DNA of 64,000 nt from Tetranychus cinnabarinus. Taxonomy: Eukaryota > Arthropoda > Arachnida > Trombidiformes > Tetranychidae. The position numbers were made by a program, and so were the translations under genes. The notes below the pieces were generated by a model, which saw nothing but the letters and a program-made list of their open reading frames with translations, made no database searches and was not told the DNA's origin. The stretch lies in NCBI GenBank assembly GCA_022266195.1, contig WHVY01000006.1:1488001-1552000 (forward strand), read 5' to 3'. Shown here one piece after another: positions 12,380 through 24,463 of this stretch (the first letter of the stretch is position 1; each line of letters begins with the position of its first letter).

Positions 12380-13625
12380 TCAGGCTGTTATTAACACTAA
12401 AAAGACACATACGATACGATCGATACAATAAGGTGAAAACGGATGAAAATTACTTTCTTTAAAATTTAGACTCTGTTGGTTTGGTTTGGACTTAAGAACT
12501 AAATCCATTGGTGCTTTTAAATAATCCATTCGATGGACAGTTTTTGAGAAAATTGAGTTCGAAGTTGAAACTTGATTGAGCTTTTGTACAGTTATGGAGG
12601 CAGATTTATCGATGAAATTCATTAAACTGGTGTAACTTTTAATGGCTAACAGGAAAATGCACTTATTTTGAATAATAGCACTTTTATTTTTCTGCAAACC
12701 AGATTAGTTCGATTTTCAATTAAACCGATTGTATTCTGTGACCTTAATAGTTGAAGAACTAGTACTTTTTAATTGTTCATAAAAATTGTCTGCAAACATT
12801 ATGGGTTGAATAATTTTTCCGATTCAGCAATAGTTATCTTGATTTCGGCCATTAGTTTACAAACTTCGAACCTCGATATTTCGAGACTGGTAGCATCTAC
12901 AGTCAGCATTCTTTCACCAACTTAAACCTTGAATAATTAAAAAGCCAATGCATTCAAACAAATGTCCATAAGCTTATTTGGGTCATAATTTTTGGGTTTT
13001 AAATGCAAGAGTAACAACTTATTCAACACAACAAACTCATTCTAACCCATTTCTTGGTAAATAAATCAATTTTCTGGTTAAGCTTGCAAATGTAAAACAA
13101 AAAGTGCTACAAAAGACTCGAACATGTAAGTAATGAAGTTTAGACTCTCTTGGTTTGTAGAGACATAAAAGCTGAATCCATTCCTGCGATTTTGAAGTTT
13201 CTCTGGCCGACAGTTTTTGAGAAAATTGAGTTCGAATTTGAAACTTTGATCGCCTTTTGTACAATTATGGCAGCAGATATTGCCGTGAAACTCATTTTGC
13301 TGATGTAACCATTGATGATGAATCAGAAAATGTATGTATTTTGATAAATGAACACTTCTATTTCTGTCAAACAGATCAAGTTCGATTTTACTTCAAACCG
13401 ACTTTTTTCTGAGTCCATAAGCACTAGCAAGCTAAAACTTATAATTAGTCAATAAAAATTGTTATTACACAGTATGGAACTAATTATTTTTCCAAATTTT
13501 CAACCGTTCTCTTGTTTTTGGCCATTGGCCTCAAAACTTTGGTCCTTATTATTTCGAGAATGGAGCTACCTACAATCACCACGGTTTGGCCAATCATTTG
13601 ATTTTATTTTGTGCTATAATTGATT
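12380..13625 (-). repeat. dispersed repeat family, copy B (inverted)
   Basis: This is the reverse complement of most of copy A (about 6480-7700). It includes an open frame at 12380-12697 that differs from the one in copy A at only a handful of residues over 90. Copies A and B therefore flank the zinc-finger pseudogene and the two membrane-protein paralogues as inverted repeats about 4.7 kb apart. Copy B also forms the left arm of the palindrome centred near 13.7 kb. Confidence 0.88.
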
Positions 13626-14593
13626 GAAATAGTAAATTATTTAAGAACCTTTAAAAGAGCTATAGCATCCCATTACTTATGTTACCAGATTTGAGCTTGA
13701 TTTATTAAGTTTATAATAGTTTCTCAAAAACATATCTTGTGTGGGGAAAGATATTCGTAGTTCGTAGTCAATAGCTCAAATTTTATTCGGTATTCAATCA
13801 TATTTTATTAAAGCACATAATAAAATCAAATGATTGGCCAAACCGTGGTGATTGTAGGTAGCTCCATTCTCGAAATAATAAGGACCAAAGTTTTGAGGCC
13901 AATGGCCAAAAACAAGAGAACGGTTGAAAATTTGGAAAAATAATTAGTTCCATACTGTGTAATAACAATTTTTATTGACTAATTATAAGTTTTAGCTTGC
14001 TAGTGCTTATGGACTCAGAAAAAAGTCGGTTTGAAGTAAAATCGAACTTGATCTGTTTGACAGAAATAGAAGTGTTCATTTATCAAAATACATACATTTT
14101 CTGATTCATCATCAATGGTTACATCAGCAAAATGAGTTTCACGGCAATATCTGCTGCCATAATTGTACAAAAGGCGATCAAAGTTTCAAATTCGAACTCA
14201 ATTTTCTCAAAAACTGTCGGCCAGAGAAACTTCAAAATCGCAGGAATGGATTCAGCTTTTATGTCTCTACAAACCAAGAGAGTCTAAACTTCATTACTTA
14301 CATGTTCGAGTCTTTTGCAGCACTTTTTGTTTTAGATTTGCAAGCTTAACCAGAAAATTGATTTATTTACCAAGAAATGGGTTAGAATGAGTTTGTTTTG
14401 TTGAATAAGTTGTTACTCGGGTTAATCATGACAAAAATAAACTAATGGTCATTTGTTTGAGTGCATTGAATTTTCAATTAGTAAAAGGTTTAAGTTGGTG
14501 AGAGAATGCTGACTGTAGATGCTATTATTCTCGATATATCGAGGCTCAAAGTTTGTAAACTAATGGCCGAAATCAAGATAACTATTGCTGAAT
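12829..14593. repeat. long palindrome (arms about 0.8 kb, spacer about 190 bp)
   Basis: 12829-13625 and 13805-14593 are reverse complements with high identity. For example, the block 'tggccaatcatttgatttta' near 13589 reappears inverted near 13815. Matching 75-codon frames sit at 13037-13264 (minus) and 14163-14390 (plus). The spacer (about 13626-13804) matches the 5' part of copy A (6275-6480). The palindrome is therefore two repeat copies arranged head to head and not a transposon with terminal inverted repeats. The right arm ends close to the MITE at 14606. Confidence 0.88.
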
Positions 14594-14605
14594 GAATATT
14601 GAATA

Positions 14606-14820
14606 CAGTCGGGGTTAGGATTAAGTTAACAAAGTGGAGATTTTTCCATAGTAGCCCTCTAACTGTGATTAGAGTACCATTAGAATCGGACTTTTTTGTC
14701 CAGTTTTCTATTGCATTGTCTTCTTCTTGTCTCTAGAAACTAATTATGCTCGCGATGGCCACACTTGAAAATTGACTTAACTCTGATCTGTATTTGTTAA
14801 CTTAGCCCTAACACTTACTG
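14606..14820. mobile_element. MITE, Tc1-like ends (copy 1)
   Basis: A 215-bp element begins with CAGT and ends with ACTG. Its imperfect terminal inverted repeats have the inner core GTTAGG..TAAGTTAACAAA. The interior matches, in reverse complement, the element at 54930-55214; shared blocks include 'acaatgcaatagaaaactg' and a 'ggccatc.cgagcata' block. No open frame is present, so this is a non-autonomous element. CAGT termini are usual for Tc1/mariner-type elements. The flanking dinucleotides are TA on the left and TC on the right, so a target-site duplication is not clear. Confidence 0.8.
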
Positions 14821-14833
14821 TCAATATTCAAAA

Positions 14834-17800
14834 AGCTGCTGATTATGTTCAAAGTCATTGTATAAGTTTAATACGTTTACAAAGTTTTGATAGAAATTTA
14901 ATTTTCAAGGTTTTTAAATTTAAATTAATTTTTAAATAACACGAATTAGTCACAGTCGCTTGTTGTGAGGGAAAGGAGATTTAATTTACGTTGGTGCAAC
15001 AACGTAAATGACTAATTAGGAAGAATATCAAAGTTTAAATTTAAAAAATTTGCTTCTTCTTTAAATTTAAAAGATAAAATTTCCCCGAATTGGATCCACT
15101 TCATATGGATGATTGTTCTTGATTTTACCAAAAAAGCCTTTCCCATTAAATTATCGTTTAATTTGGTCGAGATGTTCGAATAGAGAAAAATTAAGGAACA
15201 ATAATCATGTAAAAACACCAATTACTTGGGATAATTGATTGAAGGTTTTAATTGCAAATTAATTCACTAAATTCCCGCTGTTGGATTAAAAGTTTTATTT
15301 CAATTTTTAAAAGCTAAAAACTGGTTTCATGAAAATGCTACGAAATTGAATTTATTTATGGCGATGGACCAAAGTGCCATAAAACAATGAAAAAATTGTA
15401 TCCTGCAAGCATTCATCAGCTTGAAGTTAATGAATCACAAGGGTACAAGAAAAAACACAAATTCATTTGTGAATATGATGCCAGTGGATGTCTTTTGACA
15501 ACAAAACTAAGGTAATCAACCATTTGGAAAAAAAGTTCGCAATCTATTTCGATTTGTGGACACATCACACAAAAAATAGAATTATTGCGAAAACATTTAG
15601 ATGCAAGAAAAGATTTCACTGCGACACACTTGGAAGTTAAATTTAAAGTTTTACAGAAACTCTTAAAGTGGTTCAAAAACAGACGGTCAGTGTTATTCCG
15701 GTCGATTTTAAAAAATTCAATTTCTACTTCGATTTTGATTGCAAAAACTTTTAAATCACGATAAGTTAGAATAATTTCTCAACTGGAGAATTAAATTTGA
15801 ATTGGAATTCTGTTCAACATGCGATCACACAAATTCCGTCTTCAGTAACCAAATGTCCTATCCAGCTTTATAGCACTTGGAAAACCAGAAAATTTAATTT
15901 TAATTTATTGAACTTTTTCAAGTGTCAAGCCAGGCTTAATGCAATTTTAAAAACTTGAAATATTTAGTAGTCCAAGACACTTTAACGAGCATTATGAGTG
16001 TAAAACATTTCTAACCAAATGCTAGAAAAAAAGTTAATGCAGTTCAAGAGCTTCAAATAACGATAAACTGAGATCAGTTCTCAGAGACTACGATTAAGTT
16101 GTGAGTAAATTCATGCGATAATCAAGGTTTTTTCTCCTATTTCTGTTTCATCACTGAGGAAACCAAAATACTATTAACATCTCATTGGATTCGGAAAAGC
16201 CAGGAAGAAACTTTTTTAAAGTTTTTTACATTTGAAAAAATCGACTTTTTAATTTTTAAAGATCATTAAATATTTAATATTATATTCACAAAAATGATCA
16301 TTTTGTGGAGTCCTGTACTGGGATTGTTGTCAAAAATAGAACACCTTTTGAATTTAAATTTCGTTTTTATTTTGGTTTTGATTAAGATTTGAATTCTCGA
16401 AATCATTTTTAGTGGAAATGATCGGTCAATCTCAATTTTTAAGAGACGCATTTAAGATAAGTAACGAAATGCAACATTTTTAACTTTAATCCAGGATTCT
16501 AATAAAGGGCAAAGCTCGTTACTTTTTACAGACAATCTCATTAGAACATTTGAAAGCTGCAGTTTTAATCGCGAATCGAAAATGTTAGTCGCTTTATTTT
16601 TAAAATTTTTCATCTATTTTAAGACCTTTTAAAACTCTTTCAAATTTTCCATAAGTACTTTGCCACAATAATATCAGTAAAACCATTATATTTAACGAAA
16701 TTTTATAAATATTTAACTTTTCGAGTTCGTTCGCAAGGCTTATGAACCGTGTACTCAAAAATGATCTGCAATCGTCACTAGATACATCAAGACAATTTTA
16801 AGTTTAAAAACCGAAAAGAGTACATATTTAATATTGCGGTTCCAAACTTCGAAGGTGACAATTAAATGAAGCTGGCAAAAACTCTTTGGAGTTTTCGGCA
16901 ATTGATATCGAAGATCTAGCAACATTTATCACAGTGCAACAATACGATTCACCTTTGATAGATCGACTGGCAGTTATGTCTTTTTCTAAACACGACAATT
17001 TTAAAATCGACCAAAAGGTTGAAATTCGGTTGAAATTTAGTCTTCAAGAGTAAAGCAGAGATGAAGGGTTAGAGTTGCTATCCATTTTGTTTTATTCAAA
17101 GCGACAAGTTTTCTCAAGGAAACTCTTCTCGAAAAAATGTTCTCAATTTAAAAAAAAAGTTGAAATTAATTTTTCAAGACAAATCTTGAAAGGCTTTTTT
17201 GATGTCATTAAAATTGCTTCATAAAAATATATTCAATCTCAGTCAAATTTTGAATCGTTTTTGGCCTTTTGTTGAGCCGTTGACTTTGAAAATCTTATCT
17301 TGATAAATCATCTCACACTTTACTTCAATACGGCATAAAAATTCAAATTTAAAACTAGTCCGTGTTACACTAAAGAAGAAGTAAATTAATGTCATAAAAG
17401 ACCCTTTTTAAATTATTTTTTAAAAAATATATTCGATTTTGATTGCGCTTTCTTTAGTTTTTTTAGCTTTTAAAATTTACTTCAATCTTTCTGTGATCAG
17501 GTATCTAGTCACCAATACCTTGGGGTATCTGAATAGCTCTTGAAGCTTTTTAAAATTGTTGAAACATTCAAATTGAAATGAATTCTGAGTCTCTGAAAAA
17601 GTTGTTTCGAGATATGAAATTCGTGGTTTTTTGATGTCAAAAAAGTCCCTTTTTAAATTAATTTTTAAAAAAAATATTCGATTTTAATTGCGCTTTCTTT
17701 AGTACTTTTAGCTTTTAAAATTTAAATCAGTCTTTCTGTGATCAGGTATCTAGTCACCAAGACTTGGAAAATCTGAATAGCTCTTGAAACTCATTAGACA

Positions 17801-20800
17801 AATGTGCATTTCATAAAACATTCAGAAGAATGAGTTCTGGTTCTCTTTTTTGCACAAGGTTTTCCCAAATTTGAATGGTTAACTCGAGATTTGAGGTCTT
17901 TTTTTGTGTCATCATGCGCGCTCTCTAAAGTTTTTTCAGCTTTTAAAATTTACTTTAATCTTTCTGTGATCAGGTATCTAGTCACCACAACTTGGAATAT
18001 CTGACTGTCTAAAGTAAAATATTTTAAATTGTTAAAACATTTAAGAGGAAAGAGTTCCGAATCTAAAGCAATCGACTAATGTCGCTTATATGAAGTTTTT
18101 AAAACTAAATTTCCTTTCTGACTCAAAGTCAATCACAGGAATACCAATTGTTCGAACAAAGATTGCAAATAACTGTTTAAGGTTCACCTTAATTGCTATT
18201 AAGATCTCCTTTTTGTGTAAGAGAACGTTTGAAACAACTTATAATGAGAGAGGTTCCGGTATTGTTGCTTGGCAATCGAATTGTCCGGACTTGTAACGGT
18301 TGCACTTTAGTTGAATGTTAAATGCTTAGAAAGTGAAAAATGAACCATTTAACGTTCTCAATGATTTTTTGTTCCTTCAATAAGAAATCATTGAACGGCC
18401 AATATTGCTGCTAAAAAACTGATCTCCCGATAGCGTTGTTTTTTATCGTTTGATGGGTCAGATGACGAACACATTTACCATATAAAACATAACGTTCTTT
18501 TCGACTTCGCCAGCCTAGAGACTGTGATCAAAGTAAAGAAGAATTTTAAATTTAAACAAAAGCTTTTAATTTCAAAGAAGATTCGGTTGAAACTAAAATA
18601 TAATTTGAAATTTTCATGTGTTGTTGAATCTCAAACGCAAAATTTAGTCGTGATTCTCTATCTCTTGTTGGCTCTAGTTTACCAATTTAATTTATTTTGT
18701 CAGTATACAAGTGAACCCTTGGAATATTTTCAGGAACGTCTTCATGCGATTCAAGGAAAAAATTCAGATAAGCTCGCTAAAGACCCAAGATAAACTGTTC
18801 TTTTCCCTCCGACTATTTCAAGATTTAAATTTTGAAAAAATGACTTTTAATTTCCAATGAAAACTCATTAAAATGAGTGAAGTTTATTTTTTGGAAGGGC
18901 TAATAACTTGAGCAAGATTTGCTAAACGACTTTTAGAATTTCTTTTATTGGTTTATCTAACTCCGATTCTACTGTGAGAGATTACTATCAGCGATAATGA
19001 TTTATATTCAAATTTAATCCTGTGCTTTAATCAAAGCAGGTCAATTGGTCTAGAAAAACATTTAAATCTATTGATTATTGCATGGGTTCTGATGATAACT
19101 GAATGCAATTGAAATTTCTTAGCTATTAGAAGTTCTAAGATTTTTAAAACGAAAAAAGTCATTGGCATAATATTGGGTCAAACTGTTCTAACATTAACAC
19201 TGCCAATGATAAAACAAAGTCGAATCCTACTAATGTTCAAAAATAGTCGAATATTGTTGACCGAAACATAAAACTTAATTGAACGTCTATTTGGATAACA
19301 TCGAAAATGTTTTTTTCAAAAGTCTTTTAAGGGTATAATAATTGTTATAAGATGCGTTTCCGAAGATAAATAAACTTTTGAAGGTTCGTAAAAAATTACT
19401 GAGATTAGCCCAGTGATAACTCATGAAGTCTCTAAAATTGAAATTTAAAATTAAAATTCTAATGATTTCAAACTTGTATAAATTGCACTTTTCATTTCAT
19501 GGACATTTGTCTTAAATCTAAATTTATTTTGCTGTCGTTTAAAACTACCGATTGAGGTACAATATTCACTGTCTTTCTTGACAAGGAAATGGATTTTGTA
19601 TTTTTACTCAACAATATGTTAATTCAGATTTTTATATTGAATTTGCTTACAAAATATCTCAGTGAACAGATTATTCCTTCATCAGCTATCGCTGGGTTAT
19701 GAATTAGTATTTGTAAAAATTAAATTTAAATGTCGTTTTAAATAGTAGCAAAAAAGGCAATTCAGCTGAAGATTCCGTTTGAGATTTAGATTTTGGAAAA
19801 GGTTTTTTTAAAAAGTTACTTTTGAATTGTCTGATTTTATTATTTATTGCCATTTAAATTCCGAATCTATCCCGTCTTTTGAACCGCATTAACACTCGAC
19901 TGCCATAAAAGGTCTAACAGTCGGTTTGGGTTCGGTAAAAGATTTTTGCAAGATTCACACAATTCTCTGAGCCTTAAAGTCAAAATCGAAATTCTGTTTC
20001 TATGAATATTAATACTTATTTTTTTCTCTCCCTCAATTAACTCAAAGGATTTGATTTCATGAAACATTAAACTACTAGTGAAGTCCTCAGTAAACTTATT
20101 ATACTCCTAACATTTTCATCAATTCTGATAAATGATAGTTGGCTTTTATGCAATCCAAATTTGCATCTTCTAAGCAAAAATTGTGTGAAATTGAAATGAT
20201 TTTGATGTTGTTTAACAATTAACTTTAACCGAGAAGACCCTTAATCCAAACGGTAGAAGAAGCAGTGATTCAGAATTATCTGGTTTTAAATTTTTCTCAG
20301 GTGGATTTGAATGTTTTTAACAAAATGTTCAACATCATTAAGAAACGAATTTAATTTATGAGTCGATTCGACTCACTATAAATACTTCATCATGTCAGGA
20401 TATATTATATTGATTTATTAATTTCATTAACAACCAGTAAAAACTTGATTGCGGGCTTTGGTTAGGAATCTGATTGTAGAACCAAAAATCTTTAAATGCG
20501 TCATTTTTTACTATTACCCACTGAAATTAGACGCTTGGAATGATTTAAAAATGAAATTTTAAATTTAATTTGAAAAATTAATTACATTCTATGTTTCTGG
20601 TTAACTTCAATATTTTATTACAAATAACAATTATTTATAAATGCCATTTGTAAAAGCCGCCCTTTGATTACAAACTGGTTAACTGTTGTTAGGTAACGGT
20701 TTTTTGGGTTGCTTAATGGTGCCAGAAAACTGTAAGTCATCTGTTTTCAATATGAGATTTATTCATATATTCATCGTTTCTCATTAATCAGAGTTTAATT

Positions 20801-20895
20801 TTTTGTGACTCTTTGCTTGATTTTAATGTTTGTTTGGATTAATACTTGTATGGAGACGCTGATTAATCAATGTTTTGCTTTGAATCTTTAAATCT
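14834..20895. other. gene-poor AT-rich region
   Basis: No gene could be supported. Open frames are short and of lysine/phenylalanine/isoleucine-rich composition. The stretch contains the second copy of the 5448-5550 repeat (14882-14988) and a three-unit tandem repeat at 17398-17995. Confidence 0.55.
17398..17995. repeat. tandem repeat, three units of about 235-240 bp
   Basis: The block 'tttctgtgatcaggtatcta' followed by gtcacca occurs at about 17491, 17731 and 17963. Each is preceded by 'agcttttaaaatttact' variants and by a GCGCTTTCTTTAG or GCGCTCTCTAAAG block. The conserved part of each unit is about 120 bp and the rest is diverged. No coding potential is seen. It may be a short satellite-like array or a preserved local duplication. 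Confidence 0.82.
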
Positions 20896-21468
20896 TCATG
20901 AAGGTATGGTGTATACACCTGATAAAACCTGATGTTTACCCAGTCTTCTTTTGGAATAGGATCTATTTGTGCGGCGATATTTTTTCACTCTTTTTGGAGG
21001 CCTTACATCTGATACGGTTGAATCGATTGAACTAGTTGCACTTCGCCAGACGTAATCTTGTATTCCTGATTTCACCCTCTCCATTGAACTACTTGTATAT
21101 CCACATAACAGTATAAAGGCGAAACAAACTACAAGTAAAAAAACGAGAACGGTAATTATGAACGAAATTGTATTGAATTTCTGAAGTTCTGAAGTTTGAA
21201 TGCAATAAAAACGAGTCTCCCATAAGCCTATTTTGAAAATAATGTAATCTGTCCAAAGTTCAATTGGAACTTTAGTTTGCGATATACAACTAATATTTTG
21301 ATTTTGTATTGTCAGTTTATACGAACACGGGATGGCTTCATATTTTGAAGCGTCAAATATATGAATCTCTGTTATATTTGCAAATTTCGGATCATAGTTG
21401 ACCAAGTTTATCGTTAATTTTGCTGATGTGAGTGAATATACTGCAAACTTGATGAATGTTTTATCCAT
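20896..21468 (-). CDS. C-terminal paralogue of the TIG-like membrane protein (5' incomplete)
   Basis: 190 residues from the first in-frame Met. Residues 32-48 (I-T-E-I-H-I-F-D-A-S-K..A-I-P-C) align with A-I-E-I-F-D-A-T-K..V-T-P-C in the 545-residue protein at 9524-11161. A matching second-module region and a transmembrane helix at about 100-122 follow. The tail is basic (R-R-T-N-R-S-Y-S-K-R-R) and unlike the P-L-A-K-P tail. The frame stays open about 21 codons upstream of the Met and then meets a stop, with no signal peptide or N-terminal ectodomain. It may be a 5'-truncated copy or the last exon of a gene with unrecognised upstream exons. Confidence 0.55.
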   Translation of the reverse strand: MDKTFIKFAVYSLTSAKLTINLVNYDPKFANITEIHIFDASKYEAIPCSYKLTIQNQNISCISQTKVPIELWTDYIIFKIGLWETRFYCIQTSELQKFNTISFIITVLVFLLVVCFAFILLCGYTSSSMERVKSGIQDYVWRSATSSIDSTVSDVRPPKRVKKYRRTNRSYSKRRLGKHQVLSGVYTIPS

Positions 21469-21534
21469 TGACCAGGATTTTGGTTCACAACTACTGGTGT
21501 GATTTCTTGATAAAGATTTGCATGGATTTCTTCA

Positions 21535-22588
21535 TCTATCATTTAATAATCATTAGTCGGCAATTTACCCAATGGACTGACACAAGTTAAACATTCACAC
21601 ATTAAATTACTCCAGTTATCAAATAAAGAATCTTCTCCTTCTTCAAAGTTAAGGAAGAAAGTAGCCAAGCAAAAGTAATGCTTATCCTATTGTTGGAAAG
21701 GGTTTGTTTAGCCCTTTCCATTCATTGTTAAAGTAAAAATCGAAGAAATGAAGACAGTGAAATAGACAGTCAAGAGAAAGAGGAAAATATATCTCACCAT
21801 TTCTCTTTCCTCTTTAGAGACATAAATTTCACTATACAGTCGACTACCTAAAATTGTCCCTTTATTTTGCGACGAAAAAAATGAGCGCGATTTTCAATGG
21901 TGATAAAATTTTAATAAAATCAAGTTTAATTGATGATTCTGTGGGTTAATTTTAACAAATTTTGTTTATTTATCACTATCAACATATGATCAATGATTTT
22001 CAATTATTTGCAATGTGATTTTATTAAAAAATTTTTAAATTAAATTTTGATTCCTAAGCAATTTTTAATCTATCAATGATGGGGCTCTAGTTGAGGGACA
22101 ATTTCAGGTAGGCGACTATATTATTACATACATTTGCCCAAATGCACAAAAAGCAACTCTTTTTCATAGTGAAAGCTCAATCCACGGTTCATGGACGAAG
22201 TTTGCTTAGTACATCATGTTTTTACCTAGTGAATGAGATCAATTATCAGCAATTTTACATTAATTTTAACTATTGGCAATTTTTAGATAAATTTAAGTGG
22301 AAATAACTCAACCATCTGATGTTTTCTTACCAACTCTTCACTTAACTCTGCTTCATTAAGTGTTAAAAATGCTTAAGAAAAAATGAAATTGATTAAACTC
22401 TGTCCATGAAAATTCATTTTCTTTATTGAATGTTTTTTCCAATTTGACCTTAATTGTCAAAATCAAAATATTGGTTTAAAAAGCAAAAATTGAGTGAACA
22501 TTTCTTCGAAAAGTAGTTGAGCAAAAATCTTCAATAAAAAGCTTAAAACCTATGTAACAATAAATGAGGTAAAAATTAAAAATTAGAT
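21535..22588. other. intergenic, nothing recognised
   Basis: AT-rich sequence between the membrane-protein fragment and the secreted-protein gene, both on the minus strand. I searched for missing upstream exons of the fragment at 20896-21468 and saw none that could be supported. Confidence 0.4.
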
Positions 22589-23122
22589 TCACTCTTCGTC
22601 ACCAATCTCTTCATCTGGAGCAGTGTTGTCTTCAATCTTTTTATAAATTGCAAATGCTGATTTAGAGACATTAGCAGGTAGTTTTCCTAAAAGTGCCACG
22701 AGGTCAAAAGCATCAGCAGGATCACTAATCACAGGTATTTCTCTTCCAGTTCCCCATTTGAATAAAACACCAGATATGCTTTTGAGAGCGCGACTTATGG
22801 ATTGAACGTCTTTACCTGCGGATTTTATTTCATCGCCCACTGCTTTAATACCATTGCCAACTGAAGCAAATTCATCTCCCACAAATTGAATGCCGTCACC
22901 AAAGGAAGCTCCAGTGGCACCGAGAAGAGCACCTTCAGTACCAATAATAACTGCCATGGGAATAAGAAGAATGTTTGCTTGTGAAGCCAAAGATCTTTCA
23001 TGCTCGGATTGAATAAATTCATCTAGGGCTTGTCTTTGAACGAGTGGATAAGTGTTGACCAAAAGCAATTGTAGGATAAAATTAAAGATGAACACAGATG
23101 GGAATAACAGTTTTAAATTCAT
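22589..23122 (-). CDS. small secreted protein of unknown function
   Basis: 177 residues. The Met at 23122 is preferred over the upstream one at 23176. It is followed at once by a strong signal peptide (F-I-F-N-F-I-L-Q-L-L-L-V-N-T). A pyrimidine-rich acceptor (ttttcatctcttttcag) lies about nine bases upstream, so the longer N-terminus would be intron. After a short charged segment comes a Gly/Ala-rich hydrophobic stretch (about residues 52-75). An amphipathic region follows with repeated V-G-D-E/N-x-x-x-S-V-G-x-x-I units, and the C-terminus is acidic (D-E-E-I-G-D-E-E). There are no cysteines in the mature part. I recognise no family. The evidence for coding is the signal peptide, the splice-site placement and the composition. 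Confidence 0.65.
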   Translation of the reverse strand: MNLKLLFPSVFIFNFILQLLLVNTYPLVQRQALDEFIQSEHERSLASQANILLIPMAVIIGTEGALLGATGASFGDGIQFVGDEFASVGNGIKAVGDEIKSAGKDVQSISRALKSISGVLFKWGTGREIPVISDPADAFDLVALLGKLPANVSKSAFAIYKKIEDNTAPDEEIGDEE

Positions 23123-23176
23123 GTTGAATTGCTGAAAAGAGATGAAAACAAAAAGGTAATTGTTAGTGATGAGCAA

Positions 23177-24463
23177 AAATTAAACACTAATGATTCAAGT
23201 CAACACTGTTAAGAATCAGTTTTCATTCTTAACTACCATTGGTTAATGTTGATTTGAAAAATGACGTATCAATGTGATGAAAAATAAAAGTGAAACAATG
23301 ACAATTTGACAGCGAAAGGCAAATTTATTTAGATATTCATTAAAAATTCACAAAAATAATCAGTTTAGAAAGTTGCAACTTTGATTAAGTGAAAAAATTC
23401 GGGTGATAAGCTAATGATTAAATATTTACTATAAATACAAAAAATGACACACTCGAGGTGAGACATTTTCTTGAATCGAAAAAACGATAAATTGTTGGAT
23501 TTGAGCGGGAAATTAGTGGTTCATCCTTAGAGCTCTTTCCATTTCACATGGAATCAAAATTGCTTTAAAACACATTGAGGTGAGGAAAATTTGCCAGAAA
23601 ACAATCTCGTGAATTTATGCTGCATTTATTAGCTTCACATTTAAGGCAGTACTTGATTGATCTTAGTTACGGATGAATCGTTGTTTTATACAAAAATATA
23701 AAATAATGTGAGTCATGATCAGGCCCATTTTGAAGTGAAAATGATAAGGCAAAAATCTTATTTTGTCTCGATGGTTGGATTTGCGAATGAATGTCATGAT
23801 TGCGCACGTTGCTATTCAATAAAATGTAATGAGAATTACATTACTTTAGTTCATTCATTAAAATACAACCAGTGAAGTAGCTTTTCTAATTGTGAGATGG
23901 ACATGATTTGCTCTGAATCAGTTTTATACAAATTGCAATAGTTTCAACAAAAAATAAATTGTTCAAATTTGCAAATAAAGTTCATAAGAACACAAATAGA
24001 AACAGAAAGAAAAATTCTGTCAATTTGAAGATTTAAAATCGGCATCAAATCGTTAAAACGATGGATAGAATGGTGTAGTAAACTTAAAACTTTTCACGTT
24101 TATCCTACGTGGTTCATATTATTGTAAGGCAATTGAAGTTATTCATTTAAAACATTTTTTAAATGAGTCGTAAATGGACATTAGCAGCACATGGAATTGC
24201 GTAGATGGACGGGTGCAAGGTGGTAGAAATATGAATATTAGTCTTGAGCTCGATATGAAGTCACTTTTAATGTCAGTTTACTCTGGCGTTGCATGAAATG
24301 TTTAAAATGTCCGAATTATTAAAATAGTATTTTGTGTAAAAGCGGTGGTGATGAAAAGGCGATGTCAATGGTGATGGAAAAATGGATAATTGTGACCAAG
24401 TTGGTGGTAATGATGGAAATAATGACACATTAAGATGCTAATAGAACCATGGAATGATGCTGA
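23177..24463. other. intergenic; 5' part of secreted-protein gene and 3' flank of M13 gene
   Basis: No further exon was recognised. The 5' untranslated exon of the secreted-protein gene should lie in the lower part of this region, because an acceptor precedes its start codon. A specific donor could not be chosen. Confidence 0.4.

Noticed and set aside
13037..14390. Two matching 75-codon frames as paralogous genes
   Set aside because: They are the two arms of one palindrome.
12829..14593. Palindrome as a DNA transposon with long terminal inverted repeats
   Set aside because: The spacer matches the 5' part of copy A, so the structure is two repeat copies head to head; no transposase and no target-site duplication were seen.
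23123..23176. Upstream Met as start of the secreted protein
   Set aside because: A good splice acceptor lies between it and the next Met, and only the later Met gives a typical signal peptide.
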